Assembly (NCBI RefSeq): GCF_030378065.1
Contig: NZ_JAUCGJ010000037.1
Span: 1-45,365 of the forward strand
DNA from: Candidatus Venteria ishoeyi
GTDB lineage: Bacteria > Pseudomonadota > Gammaproteobacteria > Beggiatoales > Beggiatoaceae
Reading direction: 5' to 3'
DNA: 45,365 bases
Shown here: positions 1-9,689 of the stretch, piece after piece
Numbering within the stretch: position 1 is the stretch's first letter
Layout: every line of letters starts with the position of its first letter
Position numbers and translations under genes: made by a program
Notes under the pieces: generated by a model
What the model was told of the DNA's origin: nothing
The model's database searches: none
Seen by the model: the letters and a program-made list of their open reading frames with translations, nothing else

Positions 1-22
1 GTTTATCTGCTGTAAATCGTTG

Positions 23-694
23 TCACTGAGAGTCATATGCTATGTGAGAACCTGAATGATTATGCTTTATACTGTTACATAAATTGTTCTGATACACAAT
101 ATTTTCTTTGGGGGTCTGAACGGTTACTTTATAACTTGTACCTGTTGAGGGGTATAATTTACGAATCTGGGTCAGTATATCAATAATACTGCCACTACCT
201 GTACCACCAGCTAAACCACAGCAGATATGAAAAGTCACATCAGCATTACCTGAATGGCGGAGTTGATTAACCTGTAACTGCAAAGAGTTAATAAATTTTT
301 TGATGTTGCAGGCAAGTAAAAAACGCCCCAAGCGACGCTTTTGACTACCAACAACAGCCCCATTTGCAAAGCTGCGCAGGATATGGTGCCATTGCTCCTT
401 GTCTCCTATCCAATCTTTAATGCCGGGATATTCATTAATATTGTCAAGATAATTTTGAAGATCCGCGCCCTCTATGGATACCTGGCTATTTTTACCTAAC
501 TGCACCTGGTTTCCCAATATTTTCCAGCTTGGATCATTAGCTTTCATCATACTGCGATCAGAATCAATATAAAGGTAACCAATATCAAGTGCTTCAGGGT
601 CTGCTTCACGAAATTCCTGAAAAATAATTTTACGTAAAGCTCGAATAATTTTACCGCCGGTTCCACCCAGTCCTATGATTAAGTGATTACTCAT
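23..694 (-). CDS. Truncated tubulin-like protein (Tubulin_2 / FtsZ-like family)
   Basis: The 223-residue product starts with a Rossmann-type nucleotide loop (IIGLGGTGGKI, residues 6-16). It carries the tubulin/FtsZ signature GGTGSGS at residues 163-169, preceded by a strand ending in CCGLA. This fits the large bacterial tubulin-like proteins of the Tubulin_2 family, which are normally several hundred residues or longer. Here the family-like sequence fades after about residue 188 and the frame stops at 23, so the GTPase half is cut short and the C-terminal part is missing. The last 35 residues look like out-of-frame or foreign sequence. A short open frame from 36 to the window edge on the same strand (MTLSDNDLQQIN) might be the start of the next gene. 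I see the motif and the truncation. Loss of function is inference. Confidence 0.6.
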   Translation of the reverse strand: MSNHLIIGLGGTGGKIIRALRKIIFQEFREADPEALDIGYLYIDSDRSMMKANDPSWKILGNQVQLGKNSQVSIEGADLQNYLDNINEYPGIKDWIGDKEQWHHILRSFANGAVVGSQKRRLGRFLLACNIKKFINSLQLQVNQLRHSGNADVTFHICCGLAGGTGSGSIIDILTQIRKLYPSTGTSYKVTVQTPKENIVYQNNLCNSIKHNHSGSHIAYDSQ

Positions 695-743
695 GTGGTT
701 GATTCCTTGTTTTGATTTTTATAACCAATCGATTAATATATTC

Positions 744-776
744 AAAAGCATAAAATGATTTGTTTTTCATGCTTTT
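744..776. repeat. Hairpin between two minus-strand genes
   Basis: AAAAGCAT (744-751) pairs with ATGCTTTT (769-776). A second hairpin, AGCTTAG/CTAAGCT, lies at about 881-901 just past the stop codon of the upstream gene. Either could end its transcription, but neither has a convincing U-tract on the minus strand. Confidence 0.25.
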
Positions 777-908
777 ATTGCGTTGCAATCAATATAAAAA
801 AGAGGAGCACGTAGTGATAAACGTTATGTATCCCTTAGTTTTTGCACTCACTGCATCTAACCCTGTTTTCTATCATGTTCAGCTTAGTAATAGTCTAAGC
901 TAAGGTAT

Positions 909-1340
909 TTATTCAACTAAATTGTCGTGTTTTTCATACATACCAGAAAACCAACGCCAAATAATATTCCAAGCAACGCCAGTCCCTAATAATAAGGAGG
1001 TAACTAGAATAATAGTATATTGCAATATTAATGGATTTTGAGCAAGTGTATTAATGTCGCCAACAAACAGCATTACCAGTACAATAAAAAAGATTAAAGC
1101 CAGTAAAATCCCCCACTTCCCTAATGAACGCGCCGTTGCATACACAAAGGCAACCCAGGCAATGAGCAAACTAATACCAATAAATATCTTGAAGGTCGAA
1201 ACATGGAAAGTTTCTGTGTATAACCAATGAAAATAGGAAAAGCCAAGTGGATTATAGGTAACAAAGACCAAAAAAAAGGCTAAAAATATCCTAAAAAGGT
1301 ATTCCCTCCAAGGGAATGATGAGCGCGTCATGACTTTCAA
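909..1340 (-). CDS. DUF6524-like four-helix membrane protein
   Basis: This is a 143-residue integral membrane protein with about four hydrophobic segments (roughly residues 13-30, 47-67, 74-94 and 104-128). The opening pattern (basic start, then FLVFVTYNPLGFSYFHW) matches my memory of the DUF6524 family of small proteobacterial inner-membrane proteins, whose function is unknown. The start is decided by the ribosome binding site. AAGGAG at 1347-1352 lies 6 nt before a TTG codon at 1340, but 15 nt before the first ATG at 1331, so the TTG start is preferred. The gene stands alone: 215 bp separate it from the tubulin-like gene, and the ispD side is also far away. Confidence 0.7.
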   Translation of the reverse strand: MKVMTRSSFPWREYLFRIFLAFFLVFVTYNPLGFSYFHWLYTETFHVSTFKIFIGISLLIAWVAFVYATARSLGKWGILLALIFFIVLVMLFVGDINTLAQNPLILQYTIILVTSLLLGTGVAWNIIWRWFSGMYEKHDNLVE

Positions 1341-1438
1341 GGGAAGCTCCTTGGACTTATATTTTTATATGGTAAATGACAAACTATAGTTAAAAGTATG
1401 CAGGCTTATAGTTTTTCAGATAATTAAATTTTCATGCT

Positions 1439-1471
1439 AAACCTGATAGGTCTTAGAGACCTATCAGGTTT
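1439..1471. repeat. Perfect 15-bp palindrome in the 1341-1648 gap
   Basis: AAACCTGATAGGTCT (1439-1453) and its exact complement (1457-1471) are separated by TAG and followed by TT. It is a strong symmetric hairpin in the 308-bp gap between the DUF6524-like gene and ispD. It could end ispD transcription on the minus strand, but its perfect symmetry also fits a dispersed palindromic repeat. I see nothing else in this gap beyond the Shine-Dalgarno site of the DUF6524-like gene. Confidence 0.6.
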
Positions 1472-1648
1472 TCGGGAGTTATTTATCTGAAAAACGTATC
1501 TTTTTTAAATCCCAGAGTAAACCACATAAGCCAGAATCGATTGATTAATAAGGCATTTAGTTTTTAAAAACCAAGCTTTACCCTGCTTTTTGGAAACGAT
1601 ACTGACAATGAGAATACGCAAGTTTAATGATTACTGCAATATGCCAGT

Positions 1649-2347
1649 TCAAATTTTAGCCTGCTGAGATAAATACCAGGCGGCTAGGGGAAGATCTTGC
1701 GGGTGGGTGATTTTAAGATTGTCGCTGTGTCCCTGAACCAGCACAGGTGTCGCCTGTACCAGCTCCATTGCTTGCGCTTCATCGGTAACCAGTTGCTGAT
1801 TATCCAGCGCATGAGACAAGGCATGGCGCAAAGCGGCAAAACGAAACATCTGCGGGGTTAAGGCGTGCCACAGGTTTTCCCGGTTGACAGTTGCTGTTAC
1901 CTGGTTTTCTGCATCGCCACGTTTCATGGTATCGCGTACCGGCATTGCCAGCAGGCCACCTACGGGATGATCAGCGAGGCGGTTGATTAAATGTTCAATA
2001 TCAGCATGGCGGATACAAGGGCGGGCGGCATCATGTACCAGCACCCAGTCATCTGCTGCCGCTCGCTCTTGCAAGGCATCCAAGGCATTTAATACTGAAA
2101 AACAACGCTCCGCGCCGCCATCAACGGCATGTACTTTTTCTGGTAAAGACAGCTTTGACCACCAGGGATCGCCGGGGGCCACCGCCACCACAACCTGAGT
2201 TATTTTTTCCACAGCGCACAAACGCGCCAGGGTATGCGCGATAACTGGTTGTTCCAGCAGTGGCAGGTATTGTTTGGGGCGATCTGCCCCCATACGCTTG
2301 CCAATACCGGCAGCCGGAACAACTGCCCAATAACGGGGCTGTTTCAT
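1649..2347 (-). CDS. ispD: 2-C-methyl-D-erythritol 4-phosphate cytidylyltransferase
   Basis: IspD couples CTP to methylerythritol phosphate in the non-mevalonate isoprenoid pathway, in the cytoplasm. The 232-residue length is normal for the family (E. coli about 236). The N-terminal nucleotide loop [10 protein letters not shown] (residues 11-20) is followed by PKQYLPL. The VHDAARPC motif near residue 104 carries the metal and substrate contacts, and TVNRENLW and TDEAQAME follow as in the family. The start codon overlaps the htpX stop by 4 nt (ATGA), so the two genes are translationally coupled. The usual partner ispF does not follow here: downstream there is only a 308-bp gap with a palindrome. 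Confidence 0.95.
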   Translation of the reverse strand: MKQPRYWAVVPAAGIGKRMGADRPKQYLPLLEQPVIAHTLARLCAVEKITQVVVAVAPGDPWWSKLSLPEKVHAVDGGAERCFSVLNALDALQERAAADDWVLVHDAARPCIRHADIEHLINRLADHPVGGLLAMPVRDTMKRGDAENQVTATVNRENLWHALTPQMFRFAALRHALSHALDNQQLVTDEAQAMELVQATPVLVQGHSDNLKITHPQDLPLAAWYLSQQAKI

Positions 2348-3225
2348 GCCTGACGCTGGCTCTGCAAAGCTGCAATGCGATCTTCCAGTGGTGGGTGCGA
2401 GCTGAACAAAGAAGCCAGACTGCCCTTGCCGGAAATACCAAAGGCTACCATTTCACTGGATAGGTGTGAAGGTTCGTGCATCTGCTGCAAACGTTGCAGC
2501 GCTGCTATCATCTTCTCACGCCCGGCCAGTCGTGCGCCACCGCTGTCGGCATGGAATTCGCGGTAACGGCTGAACCACATTACAATGGTACTTGCCAGCA
2601 CGCCTAAAATGAGTTCTAAAACCATGACAATTGCAAAATAGGCTAAACCGCCACCGCCTTCGCCTTCTTCATCACCGGATATGGCAGAGTCAATAATGCC
2701 ACCAATCACCCGCGCCAGGAGTATCACAAAAGTGTTCACCACACCTTGAATCAAAGCCAGGGTAATCATATCGCCATTGGCCACATGGCTGACTTCATGA
2801 CCTAATACCGCTTCAGCTTCATCTTCTGTCATGTTGTCCAGCAAACCGCTACTGACTGCGACCAGCGCATTGTTACGGTTCATGCCGGTGGCAAAGGCAT
2901 TGATGTCCGCTGATTCATAAATTGCCACTTCTGGCATTCCGATACCGGCTTGTTTGGCTTGGCGTTCTACGGTTTTCAATAACCAACGCTCGGCTTCATC
3001 CTGCGGTTCATCAATGACTTCAGCACCCGTGGAGCGTTTGGCAATCCATTTGGAGATAGCCAGGGAAATAAAAGAGCCGCCCATGCCGAAGATTAAAGCC
3101 AGTATCAACAATCCCCCCATGCTACGACTGGAGATGCCGAACACTGAGAATATAATATTTAATACGACACCTAAAACCAAAATGATGGCGAGGTTCGTTA
3201 CAAGAAACAACAAGATACGTTTCAT
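2344..3225 (-). CDS. htpX: Membrane zinc metalloprotease HtpX
   Basis: HtpX is an inner-membrane M48 protease that degrades misfolded membrane proteins, acting alongside FtsH. The 293 residues show two N-terminal membrane segments (residues 4-24 and about 37-57). The zinc motif HEVSH lies in [11 protein letters not shown] near residue 145. Two further hydrophobic segments follow, and the third ligand is in the [12 protein letters not shown] stretch. Length and layout match the family. It is the first gene of a pair with ispD (4-nt overlap). In many bacteria htpX is heat-shock controlled, but I see no clear sigma-32 promoter in the 90 bp upstream. Confidence 0.95.
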   Translation of the reverse strand: MKRILLFLVTNLAIILVLGVVLNIIFSVFGISSRSMGGLLILALIFGMGGSFISLAISKWIAKRSTGAEVIDEPQDEAERWLLKTVERQAKQAGIGMPEVAIYESADINAFATGMNRNNALVAVSSGLLDNMTEDEAEAVLGHEVSHVANGDMITLALIQGVVNTFVILLARVIGGIIDSAISGDEEGEGGGGLAYFAIVMVLELILGVLASTIVMWFSRYREFHADSGGARLAGREKMIAALQRLQQMHEPSHLSSEMVAFGISGKGSLASLFSSHPPLEDRIAALQSQRQA

Positions 3226-3314
3226 CAGTACAATGCCTTTATTTAAATTTTATAAATTAGAGTCATGCGATATGCTAACCAATGCCTATGGCTTCAAGAA
3301 ATATTAACATTTAT

Positions 3315-4484
3315 TTAAGGTGCATCCGCTGCTTTTTGTTCAGCTTCTTCCAGCGTGGATAAACCCATTTTTCCTTGAATTTCAGGAAAGCCCTGGGCGC
3401 TGACATATTTCATGATATTTTCTAATAAAGTCTGTAAGCGCACACTGTTTGCACGTGTTGCACCCGGTGCAAGCAAGGCAAACTGATCGGTTTTTAAGCG
3501 GTATGCCATGTCTGAAGAACGAAATTGTTTGCGCGCGGCAATGGCAAAAGCCCGTATCATTTCATCATAGCTTTCCTGTCCGCGCTCTTGCAGCAACTTT
3601 TCCGCACCTTCCAGATTAATAAAGGCAATGGTTAAATCAATCAGGCGGCCTTCTGCAAACACCTTGGTAAATTGTTCACTGTCACGTTGAAAAGCCAGTC
3701 GTGTACCCAGTCCGGTTACTGTGTCGATATAATCACCCAGTGACCGGGGCGTTTCTGATTGATGTTCTTGCTCGTGCTGTATTTGTTTATTTTCTTGCAA
3801 CAAAATTTCATGGAATTCACGCTCACTGATAATTTGTCGGCCTAATTGTTCGCGTAACTGCCATAGTGCAAAACTTAACATGCCGCCGATAGCCAGCATT
3901 AATATGCTTTGTTGTAAGCCGACGTTCCAATAACCGCTGTTGCTTGCCATCATCATGTCATGCTCTGCGCCAACTGGCACCAGCGTAACCACATACGGTG
4001 CGGAGAGAAATAAAGCGACACCTAGATTCCAGAAAAATACACTGCAAAGTGTTGCCCAGGCCGTGATAACCGGCGAGTAACTGAGTACGCTCCAACCCAG
4101 CAAGGCAAAGTAATATAAAAATGCCTGACCATTGAGATGAACCAGCAAAGGTTCTGTTGCATAAGGGCGATATAATAAAATCACCGCGAGTAACAGTGCA
4201 TCCAACGCGATCAAAGCATATAATGGATTCCAGCGAAATCGATTAGTAGCGTCTCGAAATAGAAAATAAGCCAGACCCAGACCCAGCATCAAGCTGAGTA
4301 AACTGGAATAATACAGAAAATCCTGGAGATTACGGGTGCCTGACAATACCCAGATACCAAGAAATAAAAGCATCGTTGTACGCGCCAGCAGGATGTGATG
4401 AAGATATTTTTGGTATAAATCACCAAAAATATCCAGTAAATAAATATTTTGTGAACCGCGTAAATCGAACATGGCAATATACAT
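3315..4484 (-). CDS. Multi-spanning membrane protein with degenerate GGDEF domain
   Basis: From ATG 4484 the product is 389 residues. About six membrane helices fill the first 210 residues, then a short coiled linker and a C-terminal GGDEF-like fold. The fold opens with TVTGLGTRLAF, as in diguanylate cyclases. At the catalytic loop it reads RLKTDQFALLAP where GGDEF is expected, so the signature is KTDQF. Loss of the two Gly and the metal-binding acidic residues makes cyclase activity unlikely; a sensory or scaffold role is inferred. The open frame extends to 4547, but its first 21 codons are encoded by a mobile element (4492-4649) and are rejected. ATG 4472 is an alternative start. No strong Shine-Dalgarno is visible. 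Confidence 0.75.
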   Translation of the reverse strand: MYIAMFDLRGSQNIYLLDIFGDLYQKYLHHILLARTTMLLFLGIWVLSGTRNLQDFLYYSSLLSLMLGLGLAYFLFRDATNRFRWNPLYALIALDALLLAVILLYRPYATEPLLVHLNGQAFLYYFALLGWSVLSYSPVITAWATLCSVFFWNLGVALFLSAPYVVTLVPVGAEHDMMMASNSGYWNVGLQQSILMLAIGGMLSFALWQLREQLGRQIISEREFHEILLQENKQIQHEQEHQSETPRSLGDYIDTVTGLGTRLAFQRDSEQFTKVFAEGRLIDLTIAFINLEGAEKLLQERGQESYDEMIRAFAIAARKQFRSSDMAYRLKTDQFALLAPGATRANSVRLQTLLENIMKYVSAQGFPEIQGKMGLSTLEEAEQKAADAP

Positions 4485-4491
4485 AACTCTA

Positions 4492-4649
4492 GGAACAAGA
4501 ATGAAATAAACGCTGAAACCAGGTACAGGATTTTTATTCATTTTCAAGGCATGAAAATAGGCGCATAGCGAGCTATGTCACTATTTTCATAACGCAGAAA
4601 ATGGAGGCAAAGCCCCGTCCAGTTTCGGAAATTATAAAATCCTTATTCC
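4492..4649 (+). mobile_element. Short inverted-repeat element, copy 1
   Basis: This is one of seven copies of a MITE-like element. The ends are imperfect inverted repeats (GGAACAAGAATGAAATAA and, at the right, the complement of GGAATAAGGATTTTATAA). The centre is a long imperfect palindrome. Flanking triplets are CTA and TTA, so the target duplication seen at other copies is probably mutated here. It sits between two divergent genes and supplies spurious start codons at both sides (ATG 4547 minus, ATG 4601 plus). Confidence 0.75.
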
Positions 4650-4738
4650 TTAATTATAAGGTTAAAGAATTATTGTTATTTTGTATCCAACTCTGCAATG
4701 ATAAATCAATTACATTGCCTTTAACAAGGACGTCCCTT

Positions 4739-6907
4739 ATGAACCGTTCAGAATTGAAAACCGGATTACAGAGAATTACCGAAGCCCGTCACCATGATCC
4801 TTTTTCCATATTAGGGCGTCACCGTGAAGGTAAAAACCGGGATGTGGTGCGTGTTTGGCTACCAAATGCGGAAACGGTGATGTTAGTTGAAAATAAACAA
4901 ATCATGAAACGCTTGCCAGGCAGTGATTTTTTTGAGTGGAAAGGTCGCAGCAGTACCCTGCCAGCACGCTATCAGGTGCATTGGACTGATGTACAGGGGC
5001 AGCAACATACCCATTACGATCCCTATTGCTTCCCACCACAATTAACAGATTTTGACAGACATTTATTTGCGGAAGGCAAGCATTGGCACGCTTACCGTTT
5101 TTTGGGCGCGCATTCCTGTCAGGCCGATGGTATTGATGGCGTATTATTTTCCGTATGGGCACCGAATGCCGAACGGGTTAGCGTGGTAGGTGATTTCAAT
5201 CAGTGGGATGGACGCTACTACCCCATGCGCATGCGTGATGGCGGGGTTTGGGAGTTATTTATTCCTGCGCTGACAATTGGTACATTATATAAATATGAAA
5301 TCCGCAACCGCGACAGTGGCGAAATTTTGCTGAAGGCTGATCCTTATGCCCAGCACTGTGAAATGCGGCCTAATACCGCTTCTATTGTCACCGATGGAAG
5401 TGGTTATCAATGGCAGGATACAAAATGGTTACAAAAGCGTAAAGCTCGGGATTGGTTGCATGCGCCTATGTCCATTTATGAAGTACATTTAGGCTCTTGG
5501 CAACAGGGTGAGAATGGTACGTTTCTAAACTACCGGGAATTGGCCCACCGTTTGGTGGATTATGTCAAGGACATGGGATTCAGTCACATTGAATTACTGC
5601 CAATTACGGAACATCCGTTTGATGGTTCCTGGGGCTATCAGACTACAGGTTATTACGCACCGACGAGTCGTTACGGTACGCCGGAAGACTTCCGTTATTT
5701 TGTTGACTACTGTCACCAGCATGAGATTGGGGTATTTCTCGACTGGGTGCCTGCACATTTCCCTAAAGATGCGCATGGTTTGGCGCGTTTTGATGGTACG
5801 GCTTTATATGAGCACGCCGATCCACGCCAGGGTGAACACCTGGATTGGTCAACCTTGATTTATAACTACAGCCGCAATGAAGTTAAAAACTTTTTATTAT
5901 CCAATGCTTTTTTCTGGCTGGAAGAATTTCATTTGGATGGTTTGCGGGTGGATGCCGTGGCTTCCATGCTCTATCTGGATTACTCGCGCGAAGATTGGAT
6001 TCCCAACAAATTTGGTGGCAGGGAAAACCTGGAAGCCATTGAGTTTATGCGTGAACTCAACACGGTCTCTCATGGTGAGCACCCCGGCACCTTAATTATG
6101 GCAGAAGAATCCACTTCCTGGCCACAAGTGACCCGCCCGACCTATCTTGGTGGACTGGGTTTCAGCATGAAATGGAACATGGGGTGGATGAATGACACCC
6201 TCAGTTATATGAACAATAATCCGGTTTACCGTAAATACCATCATGAAATGCTGACATTTAGCATGTTATATGCTTTTACTGAAAACTTCCTGCTGCCTTT
6301 CTCCCATGATGAAGTGGTACATGGCAAAGGTTCCATGCTCAATAAAATGCCCGGTGATGAATGGCAGCGTTTTGCCAACCTGCGCTTGCTGTATACCTAT
6401 ATGTTCACCCACCCCGGTAAAAAATTACTTTTTATGGGGACAGAATTTGCCCAGGGTCAGGAATGGAATGCTGCGGCAGCATTGGACTGGTATGTACTGG
6501 ATTATCCCTTGCACCAAGGCGTTAAATCTCTGGTGAAAGATCTTAATCATCTTTATCACAATACGCCTGCGTTGCATCAGTTTGAATTTGAATGGCAGGG
6601 TTTTGACTGGGTTAATTGTCACGATGCGGAACAATCAGTGCTCAGTTATCTGCGTAAAAATGATGAAGAATCTTTTCTGGTTATTCTTAATATGACCCCA
6701 GAACCCCGTGAAGCCTACCGCTTAGGCTTAGAAGAAGGCGCACGTTATCAGGAAATTTTTAATTCTGATTCTGAATATTACAGTGGCAGCAATATGGGTA
6801 ATGGTCAGCATATTCTGGAAACAGAAGCGGTTGCCTGGGCTGATCACCCGCATTCTTTATGTTTAACTTTACCACCGCTGGCAGGTATTATTTTACGGCG
6901 GATTTAA
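4739..6907 (+). CDS. glgB: 1,4-alpha-glucan branching enzyme
   Basis: GlgB transfers alpha-1,4 segments to 6-hydroxyls to branch glycogen in the cytoplasm. From ATG 4739 it has 722 residues, close to E. coli (728). It begins with the N-terminal CBM48-type modules ([10 protein letters not shown], and later [20 protein letters not shown]). The GH13 barrel follows, with [12 protein letters not shown] (Asp nucleophile), MAEEST (Glu acid/base) and [10 protein letters not shown] (third acidic residue), and an all-beta C-terminal domain. AAGGAC lies about 10 nt before ATG 4739. The in-frame ATG at 4601 lies in the mobile element and is not the start. No other glycogen genes are adjacent. Confidence 0.96.
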   Translation: MNRSELKTGLQRITEARHHDPFSILGRHREGKNRDVVRVWLPNAETVMLVENKQIMKRLPGSDFFEWKGRSSTLPARYQVHWTDVQGQQHTHYDPYCFPPQLTDFDRHLFAEGKHWHAYRFLGAHSCQADGIDGVLFSVWAPNAERVSVVGDFNQWDGRYYPMRMRDGGVWELFIPALTIGTLYKYEIRNRDSGEILLKADPYAQHCEMRPNTASIVTDGSGYQWQDTKWLQKRKARDWLHAPMSIYEVHLGSWQQGENGTFLNYRELAHRLVDYVKDMGFSHIELLPITEHPFDGSWGYQTTGYYAPTSRYGTPEDFRYFVDYCHQHEIGVFLDWVPAHFPKDAHGLARFDGTALYEHADPRQGEHLDWSTLIYNYSRNEVKNFLLSNAFFWLEEFHLDGLRVDAVASMLYLDYSREDWIPNKFGGRENLEAIEFMRELNTVSHGEHPGTLIMAEESTSWPQVTRPTYLGGLGFSMKWNMGWMNDTLSYMNNNPVYRKYHHEMLTFSMLYAFTENFLLPFSHDEVVHGKGSMLNKMPGDEWQRFANLRLLYTYMFTHPGKKLLFMGTEFAQGQEWNAAAALDWYVLDYPLHQGVKSLVKDLNHLYHNTPALHQFEFEWQGFDWVNCHDAEQSVLSYLRKNDEESFLVILNMTPEPREAYRLGLEEGARYQEIFNSDSEYYSGSNMGNGQHILETEAVAWADHPHSLCLTLPPLAGIILRRI

Positions 6908-6919
6908 GCTTTGAGGCAG

Positions 6920-6957
6920 ACATGTTCAGTTGCCAGGAGGCTGAACATGTTTTGCTT
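6920..6957 (+). terminator. Rho-independent terminator of glgB
   Basis: ACATGTTCAG (6920-6929) pairs with CTGAACATGT (6941-6950) around an 11-nt loop, followed by a T-rich run, 13 bp after the glgB stop. Confidence 0.75.
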
Positions 6958-6959
6958 TA

Positions 6960-7117
6960 GGAGTGAGGATGAAATAAATACAGAAACTGGGCACAGGATT
7001 TTTGTTCATTTTCAAGGCGTGAAAACAGGCGCATAGCAAGTTATGTAACTGTTTTCACAACGCAGAAAATGGAGAAAAAGACCAGCCAGGTTGCTGAAGT
7101 TATAAAATTCTCACTCC
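6960..7117 (+). mobile_element. Short inverted-repeat element, copy 2
   Basis: Ends read GGAGTGAGGATGAAATAA and the complement of GGAGTGAGAATTTTATAA. It is flanked on both sides by TTA (6957-6959 and 7118-7120), which looks like a 3-bp target duplication. It lies directly after the glgB terminator. The 6908-7709 gap otherwise holds copies 3 and 4 and an AT-rich stretch at 7121-7317 with two direct TTACAATTTTA repeats. Confidence 0.8.
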
Positions 7118-7320
7118 TTATTATAGTACGCATTAGGTTTTCCCCTGTCTTCACCAAGTCCAGGTGGAACAATCACTTTGTCTATACAAAACTATTTCTT
7201 ACAATTTTAGTATTGTATCTTACAATTTTACTATAAAGATAAGTTATAGTAGACTCGATAAGGTTTTTCAGCCTGATTGTTTATTGAGCATGCATTTGCA
7301 TATCAAGCACAACAGGTTTA

Positions 7321-7479
7321 GGAACGAGGATGAAATAAGAACCGAAACCGGGTGCAGGATTTTTATTCATTTTCAAGGCATGAAAACAGGCGCATAAGCA
7401 GCTTATGTCACGGTTTTCATAACGCAGAAAATGGAGAAAAAAGCCAGCTTGGTTTTGGGAATTATAAAATTCTCGCTCC
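7321..7479 (+). mobile_element. Short inverted-repeat element, copy 3
   Basis: This copy has the same ends and central palindrome (TGAAAAC...GTTTTCA around CATAAG/CTTATG). It is flanked by TTA at 7318-7320 and 7480-7482. The right TTA is shared with copy 4, so the two are immediately tandem in the same orientation and about as similar to each other as any pair in the window. Confidence 0.8.
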
Positions 7480-7482
7480 TTA

Positions 7483-7641
7483 GGCGTGAGGATAAAATAA
7501 ATACAGAAACTGGGCGCAGGATTTTTGTTCATTTTCAAGGCATGAAAACAGGTGCATAAGCAGCTTATGTCACGGTTTTCATAACGCAGAAAATGGAGAA
7601 AAAAGCCAGCTTGGTTTTGGGAATTATAAAATCCTTGTTCC
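7483..7641 (+). mobile_element. Short inverted-repeat element, copy 4
   Basis: This is a tandem neighbour of copy 3, flanked by TTA at 7480-7482 and 7642-7644. It lies 68 bp upstream of the multihaem cytochrome start, so its hairpins may affect that gene's leader if transcription starts further upstream. Like other copies it contains a short spurious frame (MKMNKNPAP...), read on the strand opposite to the element. Confidence 0.8.
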
Positions 7642-7709
7642 TTAGTAAAAGCTGCTCAGTAAAACAATAAATATGATAACTCATAACGACAAGGAGAATA
7701 GGAGCGCAT

Positions 7710-9677
7710 ATGATAATACGTGACCTTATAAAAACGTGGCTAATCGTCGCAATCACCCTGACAGGAATGGGGGGGTATGCAGCATTAGTTCATGCCGAAA
7801 CCGATGCAGAAGCATCGCAAGCTACCGCAAAAAAAGTTATACCTAACAAAAAATGTAATAAATGCCATGATGATGAAGATGAAAAAGTCTGGGAATATGA
7901 TGATGGTACAGAGAAATTCATCTATGTAGACCCTGATAAATTTGAGCATAGCGTGCATGGTGAGCAATACTGCGTGGATTGCCATACCAATGTGAGCTTA
8001 AGCAGAGGCGAGCATGATGAAAAACTCCCCATTACCGTAGGCTGTATCCAGTGCCACAAAGAAACCTGGGAAGAACAAAAAGACAGTACCGATCCCAAGC
8101 ATAAACGTCTGAAAGTGGTCATGGAGCAAATTGACAGCTATATGGACTCAGTTCATGCCCGTCCCAATATGGCTGATCAATCCAAAACCAATGCTACCTG
8201 TCATGATTGCCATGATGCACACAATATCGGTACCATTGGCAGCACCCAACGCGCTGAATTTCGCTCAAAAAATGCAGAAGTCTGCGGCGAATGCCATGAA
8301 AAACAAGAGCATGATTATATGACTTCAATTCATGGCAAAGAAGTCATGGAAAAAAATAATATTGAAGCCGCAGTCTGTTCTGATTGTCATACCAGCCACA
8401 ATATTGATTCTCCCGATAAAGACTCAGTAAAATTAACTGTAACTAAAAATTGTGGCACTTGTCATGAAGAATCACAAAAAACCTATCTTGCATCCTATCA
8501 CGGTCAAGTCAATCGCTTAGGTTATACCAATACGGCGAAATGTTTTGATTGTCACGGCAGCCATGATTTGAAAAAAGTTGATGATCCCGCCTCTAAAGTT
8601 CATCTAGATAACCGTCTGGAAACCTGTCAACAATGCCACGAAGATGCACCAGAAGGTTTCTTGAGCTTTCATGCGCATGGCAACGCCAATGACTTTGAAC
8701 GTTATCCGTGGATCTGGATTACTACCAAGTTCATGAATGCACTGATTATTATTGTATTCCTGTTCTTCTGGACGCATGTTCTGTTGTGGTTCTATCGTGA
8801 ATTCCAGGATCGCAGAGCAGGTAAAGGTTATATGCCGCCACCCCCAAGTAAGGAAGATATGGTTTACTTCCGCCGCTTTAGTGTAGCTTGGCGTATTATC
8901 CACTTATTATTTGCCGTCAGTACCATGACGCTGGTATTAACCGGATCAACCTTGTTGTTCTCACATACCGAGTGGGCAGTATTTGTCATGAAAATGCTGG
9001 GTGGCCCACAAATTGAGGCAATTGTTCACCGCACGGCGGCAACTATCTGGTTATCGGTATTCTTTGCCCATATCATGATTGCCAGTTATACGGTATTTAT
9101 TGCCAAGCGCAAAACCTTCCGCTGGTTCGGTCCTACCTCCATGCTGCCAACCTGGCAGGATTGGGATGATATTAAAGCCATGTTCGCCTGGTTCTTTGGT
9201 AGAGCGGAGCGTCCTAATTTTGATCGCTGGTCTTACTGGCAGAAATTTGATTACTGGGCACCATTCTGGGGTGCTGGCGTGATTGGTTTGAGTGGCGTTA
9301 TGCTGTTCTTCCCCACCAAGACCGCCATCATTTTGCCGGGCTTTGTGTTTAACATTGCAACGATTGTCCATGCAGAAGAAGCGCTATTGGCAACCGTGTT
9401 CCTGTTTACAGTGCATTTCTTTAATGCGCATTTCCGTCCGGACAAGTTCCCCATGAGCACGACGATTTTCACTGGTGCTATACCGCTTGACGAATTCAAA
9501 CATGAGCATAAGCTTGAGTATGAGCGTCTGCAAGCCAGTGGTGAACTGGAGAAATACCTGATCAGTAAACCTTCTAAGGCAATGGCAACAGGATCAAATT
9601 TATTGGGCACAATTCTGATTTTTGCAGGATTAACCCTCTTAACCTTGGTCTTGATTGGTTATACTACGATGTCATAA
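7710..9677 (+). CDS. Nine-haem cytochrome c fused to a cytochrome b561-type membrane domain (CbcL-like)
   Basis: The 655-residue protein has an N-terminal signal segment (about residues 10-30, ending VHAE). A periplasmic part holds nine CxxCH motifs (CNKCH, CVDCH, CIQCH, CHDCH, CGECH, CSDCH, CGTCH, CFDCH, CQQCH) within residues 48-315. The C-terminal half has about five membrane helices with His residues placed as in HydC/FdnI-type dihaem b cytochromes. This fused layout and haem number recall Geobacter CbcL, an inner-membrane quinol-oxidising cytochrome. A role moving electrons between quinones and periplasmic carriers is inferred. A clear AGGAG precedes ATG 7710. It heads a cluster with a c4-like cytochrome and an ankyrin protein. 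The exact respiratory substrate cannot be read from sequence. Confidence 0.85.
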   Translation: MIIRDLIKTWLIVAITLTGMGGYAALVHAETDAEASQATAKKVIPNKKCNKCHDDEDEKVWEYDDGTEKFIYVDPDKFEHSVHGEQYCVDCHTNVSLSRGEHDEKLPITVGCIQCHKETWEEQKDSTDPKHKRLKVVMEQIDSYMDSVHARPNMADQSKTNATCHDCHDAHNIGTIGSTQRAEFRSKNAEVCGECHEKQEHDYMTSIHGKEVMEKNNIEAAVCSDCHTSHNIDSPDKDSVKLTVTKNCGTCHEESQKTYLASYHGQVNRLGYTNTAKCFDCHGSHDLKKVDDPASKVHLDNRLETCQQCHEDAPEGFLSFHAHGNANDFERYPWIWITTKFMNALIIIVFLFFWTHVLLWFYREFQDRRAGKGYMPPPPSKEDMVYFRRFSVAWRIIHLLFAVSTMTLVLTGSTLLFSHTEWAVFVMKMLGGPQIEAIVHRTAATIWLSVFFAHIMIASYTVFIAKRKTFRWFGPTSMLPTWQDWDDIKAMFAWFFGRAERPNFDRWSYWQKFDYWAPFWGAGVIGLSGVMLFFPTKTAIILPGFVFNIATIVHAEEALLATVFLFTVHFFNAHFRPDKFPMSTTIFTGAIPLDEFKHEHKLEYERLQASGELEKYLISKPSKAMATGSNLLGTILIFAGLTLLTLVLIGYTTMS

Positions 9678-9689
9678 TATCCTGGCATG

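Noticed and set aside
826-903. 25-aa plus-strand ORF upstream of the tubulin-like gene
   Set aside because: The AGAGGAG upstream lies about 18 nt from the ATG, too far, and the peptide has no recognisable feature.
2121-2441. 106-aa frame across the ispD/htpX junction
   Set aside because: It overlaps two certain genes in another frame and lacks any family pattern.
7281-7538. 85-aa minus-strand protein starting MKMNKNPAP
   Set aside because: It is coded entirely by two short inverted-repeat elements. The same peptide appears at other copies, and there is no ribosome binding site.
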